64,000 nucleotides of DNA from Rossellomorea aquimaris (lineage in GTDB: Bacteria > Bacillota > Bacilli > Bacillales > Bacillaceae_B): the NCBI RefSeq assembly GCF_020172085.1, contig NZ_JAIVAT010000003.1, positions 620,001 to 684,000 on the forward strand, read 5' to 3'. Each line of letters opens with the position of its first letter. Positions within the stretch are counted from its first letter, which is position 1. The notes beneath the pieces are model-generated. The model saw nothing but the letters and a program-made list of their open reading frames with translations. It ran no database searches and was not told the origin of the DNA. Positions 53,464 to 61,610 of the stretch are shown here, piece by piece. The position numbers and the translations under genes are program-made.

Positions 53464-53805
53464 GTGAGTGGGGCTGTCAAAATCACTGATTTAGAAAAAC
53501 AGTTGTTGAATAGGATTGATCAGAATGATCTTATTGAAGTTGATAAAGTTAAGCGCTATATCGCTATTGTTAAGCAAATTAGGAAACTCCAATCGGCCAT
53601 AAATAAAGACGGCGTAATGACCACAACCGTTAATGCTAATCAAGAATTCGTTAAAACAAATCCTGCAATAAATGAGCTCAATAAGCTCACAAAAACATTA
53701 ATTTCTCTTGAAAAATCTATTAAGTTTTCAATGTGTGTTGATACTGTCGTGACAGAAGATGTGGAGAAGGATAATGACGAACCAGAAGTCAGTGATCTGT
53801 ATTGA
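53464..53805 (+). CDS. terS: Terminase small subunit (P27 family)
   Basis: 113 residues from GTG 53464 (GGGGGTG upstream). Helical, with IVKQIRKLQSAINKDGVMTT and NPAINELNKLTKTLISLEKS typical of P27-type small terminases. It recognises cos and regulates the large subunit. Confidence 0.88.
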   Translation: MSGAVKITDLEKQLLNRIDQNDLIEVDKVKRYIAIVKQIRKLQSAINKDGVMTTTVNANQEFVKTNPAINELNKLTKTLISLEKSIKFSMCVDTVVTEDVEKDNDEPEVSDLY

Positions 53806-55445
53806 TCCATCAAAAATATGTAGATGATTACATCGAGGCCTGGCGCAAGGGACTTATTATATTTAATCAAGAACGAATTGATTTGGTTAACCAACTTGAA
53901 ACTGAAGTACTTAATCGCAATGATATTTACTTTGACGAGAAACAGATAGAGCAGTGTATTAATTATATCGAGAAATGGTATTTCAAGTTGGAATTGTTTC
54001 AGAAATTTATTATTGCTTTTTTATTTCTTAAGTTTAAAGAACGGGACAAATTATTCTACAAAGATATTGTTATTGTCATCGCACGTGGAAATGGTAAAAA
54101 TGGTTTGATATCCGGCCTGGCCGATTATTTTATAAGTCCGGGTCATGGTATCGAAGGTTACAATGTTGATGTAGTGGCCAATAGTGAAGACCAGGCGCAG
54201 ACATCAGTTAAAGAAGTTTATAACATGAAGGAGAAGAATAAGAACTTCATGAAGAACTTTTTCTCTTGGACAAAAACCATCATCCGGGGAAGGGCTACTT
54301 TATCGGAGTTCATGTTCCGTACCTCAAATGCCGATACTAAAGACGGCGGCCGCCCAGGGTGTTTGATTTTTGATGAGTGGCACATTTATGAGGATACAAA
54401 ATTGATCAATACACTAAGCTCAGGTTTAGGGAAGGTCATGCATAGGAGAAGAATCTATATATCCACCAACGGCCATGTCCGTGGTGGTTTTTTTGATAAA
54501 TTCATAGAACAGTGTCTAGAGGTTTTAAGTGGTGGCAGCAAACGGAAAAATAGGTTCGTCTTCATCTGCAAGATGGATAGCAAAGAAGAAGTGGATAATC
54601 CGAAACTTTGGGAAAAAGCGAATCCAATGTTCAGTAAGCCACGAAGTCCTTATGCTGAAGAGCTTTTTGACACCATAATGGATGAATATCTGGATCTTGA
54701 AGATGATCCATCTGGTCACCCTGAGTTTATGGCCAAGAGGATGAACCTTCCTCAAGAAGACAACACAGTGAAAATTGCCTCATGGAAAGACATTGAAGCT
54801 ACAAATAGACCAATCCCTTATGATCGGTTGAGAAACAAAAAATGTATTGGTGCAATTGACTTTTCATTCATTAAAGACTTCACTGCATGCGGAGTATTAT
54901 TCAGAGAAGGTGACGATTATATTTGGGACAGTCACCAATTTGCAAGGCGTGACTTTATTAAGGAAGCCAACTTGAAACCTCCGATTTTTGAGTGGGAAGA
55001 ACAAGGGTTGATCACGCTACTGGATGAACCGGTTATTAACATCAAACACATGGTCAATTACTTCTGCCGGATGAGAGACCTATATGGCTTGGACACCATC
55101 ATTGGAGATACCTTCCGATTGGATATTGTGAAACAAGCATTAGAGGATGCCGGGTTTACGGTTTTATATATAAGAAATCCGCATGCAATATACGCGAAGC
55201 TTGCTCCCAGAATTGAAATGCTCTTTGCTCAACAAAGAATAATTTATGGTGATAATCCATTAATGAGATGGAACACAAACAACATCGTGGTCAAAGTGAA
55301 AAATGACGGTAATAAAGATTTCGTCAAGAAAGATGAAGTGAGAAGAAAAACGGATGGGTTTTCTGCTTTTGTATATGCCATGTGGCAAGCTGATGAGTTG
55401 CTTGAAGAGGAAGTGGATTTTTACTTAGATAGTATCAAGTTTTAA
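53802..55445 (+). CDS. terL: Terminase large subunit
   Basis: 547 residues from TTG 53802, overlapping the small subunit stop. ATPase half with the Walker A-like ARGNGKNGLIS and Walker B CLIFDEWH; nuclease half with GAIDFSFIKDFTA and IGDTFRLD carrying the metal-binding aspartates. It pumps DNA into the prohead and cuts at cos. Confidence 0.95.
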   Translation: MIHQKYVDDYIEAWRKGLIIFNQERIDLVNQLETEVLNRNDIYFDEKQIEQCINYIEKWYFKLELFQKFIIAFLFLKFKERDKLFYKDIVIVIARGNGKNGLISGLADYFISPGHGIEGYNVDVVANSEDQAQTSVKEVYNMKEKNKNFMKNFFSWTKTIIRGRATLSEFMFRTSNADTKDGGRPGCLIFDEWHIYEDTKLINTLSSGLGKVMHRRRIYISTNGHVRGGFFDKFIEQCLEVLSGGSKRKNRFVFICKMDSKEEVDNPKLWEKANPMFSKPRSPYAEELFDTIMDEYLDLEDDPSGHPEFMAKRMNLPQEDNTVKIASWKDIEATNRPIPYDRLRNKKCIGAIDFSFIKDFTACGVLFREGDDYIWDSHQFARRDFIKEANLKPPIFEWEEQGLITLLDEPVINIKHMVNYFCRMRDLYGLDTIIGDTFRLDIVKQALEDAGFTVLYIRNPHAIYAKLAPRIEMLFAQQRIIYGDNPLMRWNTNNIVVKVKNDGNKDFVKKDEVRRKTDGFSAFVYAMWQADELLEEEVDFYLDSIKF

Positions 55446-55463
55446 TGAAGGGGGTGATAAATA

Positions 55464-56600
55464 TTGGGATTGTTAGATGTGTTTAAGAGAAACAGTGAAC
55501 TGGGCTATATGTTTGATGTGGAAATGATCCCTGATGTTGTAGTGCGAGCTCATATGAAGCGTCTCGCAATTGAAACATGTGCCTCTTTTCTTGGAAGAAC
55601 TATAAGTCAGTCTGAGTTTAGAGTGAAAAATGGGAAGTCATATGAGAAGGATGAGTTATACTATCGCCTAAATGTACGACCTAATAAGAACATGACTGCA
55701 AGTACCTTTTGGCAAACGGTGGTCCGAAAGTTGATTTATGATAATGAATGTTTAATTATTCAAGCAGATGATGAAGATCTACTTATTGCAGATGATTATG
55801 AGCACAGTGCTTTTGCCGTCAAAGAAGATATTTTTTCGAAGGTAAAGTTAAGAGGTTATGAATTCCAGCGGGTTTTCAAACAAAATGAAGTACTTCATCT
55901 AAGGTACACAAATGAGAAACTAACTCCATTAATCGATGGCTTGTTCGCTGATTACGGAGAGTTATTCGCTCGAATTTTAAATGCTCAAAAAAGAAAAAAT
56001 CAAATCCGCGGCACCGTGGACATGGATATGCTTAGTGCTAAAACTCCCGAACATCTTCAAAAGTTCCAGGAGTTTATAGACAACATGTACAAGGCCATAG
56101 GAGAAAAGGATATCGCTATTGTCCCGCAGCAAAAAGGTACGAAATATGATGAGAAATATGATGGAGCCGCCAACGGACCGAGTGTTGATGAAATCAACAA
56201 AGTAACCAACGGTTTCTTAGATCAAGTGGCCATGGCCTTAGGGATCCACATTAGCCTTATTCGTGGAGATCTTGCAGATGTAGAAAAGCACACAAAGAAC
56301 TTTATGATGTTTACCGTCAGTCCTCTCCTAAAAAAAATAGGTGATGAAGGAAACTCAAAGTTTCTTACTAAGGAAGAATACTTGGATGGACGACGTTTAG
56401 ACATAAGGCAAGTTTCTTATCAAAGTGTATTTGACCTGGCAAACTCTATCGATAAGCTTATTTCAAGTGGTGCATTTACTGGCAATGAATTGCGGGATGA
56501 AGCAGGATGGGAGCGGTCTGATGATCCGAAATTGGATAAGCACTATATCACGAAGAATTATCAAGAAATGTATTCCGCTGAAGGAGGTGATGATGAATGA
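55464..56600 (+). CDS. HK97-family portal protein
   Basis: 378 residues from TTG 55464 (GGGGGTGAT upstream). FLGRTISQSEFRV, YRLNVRPNKNMTASTFWQ and NEVLHLRYTNE are portal signatures. Forms the dodecameric DNA entry channel of the capsid. Confidence 0.94.
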   Translation: MGLLDVFKRNSELGYMFDVEMIPDVVVRAHMKRLAIETCASFLGRTISQSEFRVKNGKSYEKDELYYRLNVRPNKNMTASTFWQTVVRKLIYDNECLIIQADDEDLLIADDYEHSAFAVKEDIFSKVKLRGYEFQRVFKQNEVLHLRYTNEKLTPLIDGLFADYGELFARILNAQKRKNQIRGTVDMDMLSAKTPEHLQKFQEFIDNMYKAIGEKDIAIVPQQKGTKYDEKYDGAANGPSVDEINKVTNGFLDQVAMALGIHISLIRGDLADVEKHTKNFMMFTVSPLLKKIGDEGNSKFLTKEEYLDGRRLDIRQVSYQSVFDLANSIDKLISSGAFTGNELRDEAGWERSDDPKLDKHYITKNYQEMYSAEGGDDE

Positions 56601-57391
56601 TAAATATGAATAAAGAAGATTTCTTGAAAATGTTCAAAAACCAATCATATATTGAGCAGTTGAAGGATATCCCTCAAAAATTTAATGTTGTTCACAATGA
56701 AGAGACAAAGACAACTGATATTACTATTTACGGTGTAATCGGCACATCTTGGTGGAGTGATAGTTTCTCGGCTACTGATATGGATAATGCACTAAATGAA
56801 GCCGGAGATAACGATATTAAAGTCCACTTAAACAGTCCTGGTGGAGATGCTTTTATGGGTATTGCCATATATAATCGTTTGAAACGCCACAAAGGAAAAG
56901 TTTCAATATACATTGATGGGTGGGCGTGCTCAGCTGCTTCAGTTATTGCAATGGCGGCTGATGAATTAATCATGGGTCTTGGTTCAATGTTAATGATTCA
57001 TGAAGCGAGTAATATTGTATGGGGATCCAAAGCTGATATGCGAAAAGAAGCCGATATTCTTGATGAGCTCGAAGAAGGAATTATCGACATCTACATGACA
57101 AAAGCGAAAGTCACCCGTGAAGAAATTCGCGAAAAGGTTGATTCTGAAACTTGGTTTAGTGCAAGGAAGGCATTAGAGATTGGGTTTGCAAGTATGGCTG
57201 AGGGTGTGGAACCTGATGGAGACAACATTGTTACCAATTCAGTTATGGATGATCAGGAGAAACGCCAGATCATTAACGAGTTGAAAAGCACATTAAAACC
57301 AAATACCCAAAGTCAAGAACCTTCTCCAGTTCCTGCTGCCGCGGTGAACAATGGGAAAGGTTCTTTTAATTTACTTAAAAAATGGAGGTAA
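56597..57391 (+). CDS. ClpP-like prohead protease
   Basis: 264 residues. S14 fold: HLNSPGGDAFMGIAIYNRL, nucleophile Ser in WACSAASVIAMAADE and catalytic His in LMIHEAS. It trims capsid and scaffold during head maturation; its C-terminal tail (about 60 residues) may act as scaffold. Overlaps portal by ATGA. Confidence 0.95.
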   Translation: MINMNKEDFLKMFKNQSYIEQLKDIPQKFNVVHNEETKTTDITIYGVIGTSWWSDSFSATDMDNALNEAGDNDIKVHLNSPGGDAFMGIAIYNRLKRHKGKVSIYIDGWACSAASVIAMAADELIMGLGSMLMIHEASNIVWGSKADMRKEADILDELEEGIIDIYMTKAKVTREEIREKVDSETWFSARKALEIGFASMAEGVEPDGDNIVTNSVMDDQEKRQIINELKSTLKPNTQSQEPSPVPAAAVNNGKGSFNLLKKWR

Positions 57392-57397
57392 CAAATT

Positions 57398-58558
57398 ATG
57401 GTCATTAAATTCAAAGGGAAAATGGAAAACTTTGAAACTAAAAAGCAAGCATACATGAATGTTATGAAAGATGAGAACTCATCTCCTGAGCAGCTGGAAA
57501 CAGCATTCAGTGAAATGTTCACAGCCCTGCAATCTGATTTGACGGAGCAAATTTCAAATGAAGCACGAAACGAAGTGCATGATGCACAAATTCTCGCTGC
57601 ACGTGGTCAAAATGTCTTAACCTCTACGGAGCGTACATTCTTCAATGAAGTTATTGCAAGTGAAGGTTTTGCTGAAGACACAATCTTGCCAGTAACCACT
57701 CAAGAGCGTATTTTCGAAGATCTAGTAACAGAGCATCCACTACTTGAAGCAATTGGCTTAAAGGATCTTGGAGCGGTAACTCGATACATTTACTCTGATG
57801 CAAATAAGGCCTATGTTTGGGGTGCCCTGTTCGGCGAAATCAAAGGTCAAATCTCAGCTGCATTCCGTGAAGAACAAATTGGTCAATTGAAGCTCACTGC
57901 ATTTGCCGTTATTCCTAAAGACATGTTGGATCTAGGACCGGAATGGGTTGAGCGATACGTTCGCACTGTGCTTGTGGAATCTTACTCCGTTGGATTAGAA
58001 TATGGTCTTGTTAAGGGTCGTGGACCAACACAAAATGAACCTATCGGGTTAATGAAAGATGTGGATCCTGATACAGGTGCGGTAACAGCTAAAACTTCAA
58101 GTGGCACACTGACATTCGCTCCTTCCGAAAGAGGAGAGGTTGTTGCTAAAGAATTAGGTGGCGTTGTAGTGGCTTTATCAAAAGACGCTAAAGATAAGGC
58201 TCGCAAAGTATTAAACAAAGTTATCATGGTCGTCAATCCAGTAGATGCAATTAAAGTACAAATCGGTAACACAATCCAAACTGCGAATGGCCAATGGGTG
58301 ACAACATTCCCATATAACATTTCACCACTTGAATCTGAAGAGGTTCCAGAAGGAAAAGCGTTGTTCTTTGTAAAAGGGACTTATCTTGCTGCTATTGCTG
58401 GTGGATTTAAAATCAATAAGTTCGATGAGACGTTAGCCATTGAAGATGCTCGTTTATACACAATGAAGCAATTCGCAAACGGGAAACCGAAGGACAATAA
58501 ATCTGCACTTGTGTATGATCTCGACATTTCTTTCACTACCGAAACACCGTCAGTCTAA
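57398..58558 (+). CDS. HK97-fold major capsid protein
   Basis: 386 residues. The N-terminal helical delta domain (residues 1-95) should be removed by the protease; the shell part starts near RTFFNEVIASEGFAEDTILP. FAVIPKDMLDLGPEWVERYV and LEYGLVKGRGPTQNEPIGL are typical. ATG 57398 follows GGAGGTAAC. Confidence 0.95.
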   Translation: MVIKFKGKMENFETKKQAYMNVMKDENSSPEQLETAFSEMFTALQSDLTEQISNEARNEVHDAQILAARGQNVLTSTERTFFNEVIASEGFAEDTILPVTTQERIFEDLVTEHPLLEAIGLKDLGAVTRYIYSDANKAYVWGALFGEIKGQISAAFREEQIGQLKLTAFAVIPKDMLDLGPEWVERYVRTVLVESYSVGLEYGLVKGRGPTQNEPIGLMKDVDPDTGAVTAKTSSGTLTFAPSERGEVVAKELGGVVVALSKDAKDKARKVLNKVIMVVNPVDAIKVQIGNTIQTANGQWVTTFPYNISPLESEEVPEGKALFFVKGTYLAAIAGGFKINKFDETLAIEDARLYTMKQFANGKPKDNKSALVYDLDISFTTETPSV

Positions 58559-58586
58559 ATTTCTATTGAAAGGAGCTTAGTAATTG

Positions 58587-58910
58587 ATGAGAAAGTATAA
58601 AGTTGTAAATGATTTCACTGATCTTAAAGATAACAAGAAGAAATATAAGGCAGGGAAACCCTACCCAAGAGAGGGATACAAACCTACAGTAGAACGGATA
58701 GAAGAATTATCCGCGGTCCACCCGAAATATAAGCGTATTTTCATTGAAGTAATCGAGGAATCGAATCCTGAAAATGATGAAGAAAAGGAAAAAGATGAGA
58801 TTAAAGCTGAACTAGAGTCTCTAGGGGTTTCATTCCATCCAAACACAGGCCTGGAGAAGTTGAGAACTAAGTTAGAAGAAGCGAAAGCGGAGAAAGAAGA
58901 CAAGGAGTGA
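58587..58910 (+). CDS. Head-associated protein with SAP/HeH-like C-terminus
   Basis: 107 residues from ATG 58587 (AAAGGAGC upstream). N-terminal YKVVNDFTDLKDNKKKYKAG, and a C-terminal helix-extension-helix KAELESLGVSFHPNTGLEKL found in small head proteins after the capsid gene. Possibly capsid stabilising. Confidence 0.75.
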   Translation: MRKYKVVNDFTDLKDNKKKYKAGKPYPREGYKPTVERIEELSAVHPKYKRIFIEVIEESNPENDEEKEKDEIKAELESLGVSFHPNTGLEKLRTKLEEAKAEKEDKE

Positions 58911-58915
58911 TGTAA

Positions 58916-59221
58916 GTGAACATCACGGATGAGCTCCTAAAGAAGTTTAAGGACAAAATGCACATCACCCACTCAAGTGAGGACGACAATTTAAAAGAAC
59001 TGTTGTCCTTTTCTATTGTGGCCATAAGAAGTAACTGCGGAGAGTTCGTCGTTGAAGGCACAACCGATATAGATATCCGGGCAAGAGAATTAGTATTGGA
59101 GCGTACCAGATATCTTTACAACGATGCAATTGAATACTTTGAAGATAATTTTTCAAGTGAACTAAACAGTCTCGGGCTTTCCATCGCATTAAAAGAAGGT
59201 GATGAAAATGCAACCGTTTAA
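58916..59221 (+). CDS. Head-tail connector (adaptor, gp6-like)
   Basis: 101 residues from GTG 58916 (AAGGAGTGAT upstream). Helical, with DNLKELLSFSIVAIRSNCGEF and ARELVLERTRYLYNDA, as in HK97 gp6/SPP1 gp15 connectors that sit below the portal. Confidence 0.88.
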   Translation: MNITDELLKKFKDKMHITHSSEDDNLKELLSFSIVAIRSNCGEFVVEGTTDIDIRARELVLERTRYLYNDAIEYFEDNFSSELNSLGLSIALKEGDENATV

Positions 59222-59576
59222 ATACAAATCCCCGCGAGTAAAAAGCGGGGATTTAAGAACACCGATCACCTTTTATAAATATGGGGCTAATGACGGACCA
59301 TTACCAGGAGAAAAAGAAACAGAGATTGAATATAAAGCCTGGGCAAAGATTGATACGGTTTGGCTGAAAGATATGGAAATAGCAAAATCAAACGGTACCC
59401 TTTCTGACTTAACGATTACCATCAGAGATCCACTTGCAGATTTCATTCCCAATAATAAACACTATATTTCTATTGATGCTCCTGAATACCAGGACAGGAG
59501 ATATAACGTTAAGCATGTACAGCCTGACCTACAGAGTCATTCTTTTATTAACGTGATTGCGAGGTTAGTAGAATGA
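59208..59576 (+). CDS. Head-tail adaptor (stopper)
   Basis: 122 residues from ATG 59208 (AAGAAGGTGATG upstream). GDLRTPITFYKYG, EYKAWAKIDTVW and YISIDAPEYQDRRYNVKHV are typical of the phage head-closure/SPP1 gp16 family. Overlaps neighbours on both sides. Confidence 0.9.
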   Translation: MQPFKYKSPRVKSGDLRTPITFYKYGANDGPLPGEKETEIEYKAWAKIDTVWLKDMEIAKSNGTLSDLTITIRDPLADFIPNNKHYISIDAPEYQDRRYNVKHVQPDLQSHSFINVIARLVE

Positions 59577-59968
59577 GTGTAAATGTATCAGGTTTGGATA
59601 AACTTCTTGCTGAATTAGAAAATCGTTACGGCAAGGCGAATGTGCAAAGGATTAGCGATGAGGCTCTCATAAGAGGCGCAAATGTATTTATCAAACACTT
59701 AAAAAGTGAGTTTGCATCATTCAAAGACACGGGAGCGTCCATAGAAGAGATCGCTTTCTCCTACCCAACTTGGGACGGAGATGTAAGAACAGTTAAGGTC
59801 CATTGGAAAGGGCCCCATGGTCGTTATCGGATTATACATTTAAATGAATTCGGAACAATCAAAAATCCTAATCCTCGAGGTAAAGGTGCGATTGCTCGCG
59901 TTATGGTCAATGCAGAAAATGCTTATCGTAAAGCAATCAGGCAAGCAGTCGTGGAGGGGATTAAATGA
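59573..59968 (+). CDS. HK97 gp10-family tail component
   Basis: 131 residues. GLDKLLAELENRYG and VKVHWKGPHGRYRIIHLNEFG are the family core; involved in neck and tail completion. ATGA overlap with neighbours. Confidence 0.92.
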   Translation: MSVNVSGLDKLLAELENRYGKANVQRISDEALIRGANVFIKHLKSEFASFKDTGASIEEIAFSYPTWDGDVRTVKVHWKGPHGRYRIIHLNEFGTIKNPNPRGKGAIARVMVNAENAYRKAIRQAVVEGIK

Positions 59969-60336
59969 TCTACAAGATATATAACGCGCTCCTTGCAGAC
60001 CCAGTTATTAATACAATGGTAAATGGACGAATTAAATTTTATGAGTACCCAGCTTCAGGCGATGTAACCGGTCCGTATATCATTATTGATCCCCTTTCAC
60101 CTCCACTGGCTGGGGATTTCGCAGATAATAAATGGTTAACAGACTCATATTTGTTCCAAATAGAGGTATGGTCAAAAAGTCTTGAAGACACCACCACATG
60201 CGCGAAGCAAGTAAGAAATGTTATGTGGAAAATACTTGGATTTTCTGAATTAAGCACCGGAGTAGATGAATATGATTCAGATTTATCAATTTATCGTGTT
60301 GCCAGGAGATACAAAGGAAAAGAATACGTTGAATAG
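59965..60336 (+). CDS. Tail terminator-like protein (DUF3168 type)
   Basis: 123 residues: IYNALLADPVINTMVNGRI, GPYIIIDPLSPP and FQIEVWSKSLEDTTTCAKQV fit the gpU/gp17-like tail completion fold. Confidence 0.88.
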   Translation: MIYKIYNALLADPVINTMVNGRIKFYEYPASGDVTGPYIIIDPLSPPLAGDFADNKWLTDSYLFQIEVWSKSLEDTTTCAKQVRNVMWKILGFSELSTGVDEYDSDLSIYRVARRYKGKEYVE

Positions 60337-60355
60337 TCAAAAGGAGGGCTAATCT

Positions 60356-60961
60356 ATGGCCGAAAAAAACTACAAAGCAACAACCGGTGTAGATGAATTT
60401 TATTATGCAGTCTTAGATGAAACTAAAGCTGCTGTTATCACCGGGTCAGTAGAAAGAGTTGAATTCCTTCAAAATATCACCGTTGAAATGCCACAAACGG
60501 CGGTAAGAGCTTATGGAGATAATAAAACTGCCGAAATTGCAGTAGCAGCAGGGAATATTACAGTAACCGGAGGATTTCATAAGCTGCCGATCGAAGATAA
60601 AAAAGTTCTACTCGGCTTAGAGTCTACAGCAGAAGGGCTTCATTCATATGGAAGTGAAGATTCGCCACCTTACGTAGCTTGTGTATTTGCTAAGACAGCA
60701 GAGGACGGAAGTAAAGAATGGGTTGGCCTAACTAAAGGTATTTTCCTACGTCCATCCATTAACGGTCAAACCAAACAGGGGGAAACTCAGTTCCAAGGAG
60801 AACAAATTTCTGCTGAGTTTATGGATCGTGATGTAACAGGTTTCGAAAAAGAAAAGTCCGTTGTATTTGGCTTTGATGAAAGTGGAAACGCTACTCAACG
60901 TGACGCTTTATTCCAAGCAGTGTTTGGAGCAGCATATCCAACTGCTACTCCAGAAGTATAA
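60356..60961 (+). CDS. Major tail protein (phi13 type)
   Basis: 201 residues. Beta-rich tube protein with GVDEFYYAVLDETKAAVITG, VTGGFHKLPIEDKKVLLG and a C-terminal FDESGNATQRDALFQAVFG. ATG 60356 after AAAGGAGG. Own terminator follows. Confidence 0.93.
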   Translation: MAEKNYKATTGVDEFYYAVLDETKAAVITGSVERVEFLQNITVEMPQTAVRAYGDNKTAEIAVAAGNITVTGGFHKLPIEDKKVLLGLESTAEGLHSYGSEDSPPYVACVFAKTAEDGSKEWVGLTKGIFLRPSINGQTKQGETQFQGEQISAEFMDRDVTGFEKEKSVVFGFDESGNATQRDALFQAVFGAAYPTATPEV

Positions 60962-60992
60962 TTTTATCTAGATGGAAGTTTTGTTATAAATC

Positions 60993-61022
60993 TAAAAAGC
61001 GGGCTACGGCCTGCTTTTTTAT
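60993..61022 (+). terminator. Terminator after major tail protein
   Basis: AAAGCGGGC-TAC-GGCCTGCTTT with one mismatch and T-run. Confidence 0.85.
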
Positions 61023-61043
61023 TATATAAAGGGGAGAAAACAC

Positions 61044-61391
61044 ATGGCAGAATTAAAAAGAAATATGATCGAGATTGTGAAAGAAGTTAAAGAAGGCGAG
61101 TTAGTCTCTGAAAGATACCTTACCCCTATTTTCATTCCTCTATCAGTGGTGTATGAAGCCATTGACCTAGCATCAGATCTAAGTGACAAGAATCAAAGTG
61201 AAAAAGACATTATTGATAAATTGCTGGATTTTGTAGCAAATAAGGTCTATAAGGGGCAATTCACAAAAGATGAACTATTCAACGGACTTCATGGTCCGGA
61301 TGCCAGTACTTTGTTATGGGAACAACTCCTTTTCGTTACCCAAGGGATGCAAACGGAAGAAACAAAAAACTTCCTGGCGAAGAAACGTTAA
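61044..61391 (+). CDS. Tail assembly chaperone G
   Basis: 115 residues. Helical (VYEAIDLASDLSDK, DIIDKLLDFVANKVYKGQF). It is the normal-frame product that coats the tape measure protein during tail assembly. Its 3' end carries the slippery site for the longer GT form. ATG 61044 after AAGGGGAG. Confidence 0.9.
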   Translation: MAELKRNMIEIVKEVKEGELVSERYLTPIFIPLSVVYEAIDLASDLSDKNQSEKDIIDKLLDFVANKVYKGQFTKDELFNGLHGPDASTLLWEQLLFVTQGMQTEETKNFLAKKR

Positions 61392-61579
61392 GGGATGAGG
61401 ACTTTTCTTTCGCTAAACAAAAAGAGTATTTAGATAAACTCATCCGAAATTTAATGGAAAATGGTAAGGACATTAACGAAGTTTTAAATATGCCTTACCA
61501 TTTTTTAATTGATTTGTTAAAAGAAAAAAGCACAAGTGAGCATAAAGCTAGATCTTTAATTGCTGCATTTGGTGGATGA
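61044..61579 (+). CDS. Tail assembly chaperone GT by -1 ribosomal frameshift
   Basis: Codons 1-109 are shared with G to AAC at 61368-61370; slipping back one base at A-AAA-AAC continues LPGEETLRDEDFSFAKQKEY and ends at 61579, about 178 residues in all. The T part has no credible start of its own: it overlaps G and lacks a ribosome-binding site. This is the lambda gpG/gpGT arrangement. Confidence 0.92.
61364..61370 (+). promoter_or_regulatory. Programmed -1 frameshift slippery heptamer
   Basis: A-AAA-AAC, read in frame as ACA AAA AAC, at the canonical position before the G stop codon at 61389-61391. Confidence 0.93.
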
Positions 61580-61610
61580 TTAAAATCTTCTAAAGAAGGG
61601 GGGATAATAC

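Noticed and set aside
61316..61579. Independent 87-residue gene after the tail chaperone
   Set aside because: It overlaps the chaperone gene, has no ribosome-binding site, and joins it through a canonical -1 slippery heptamer.
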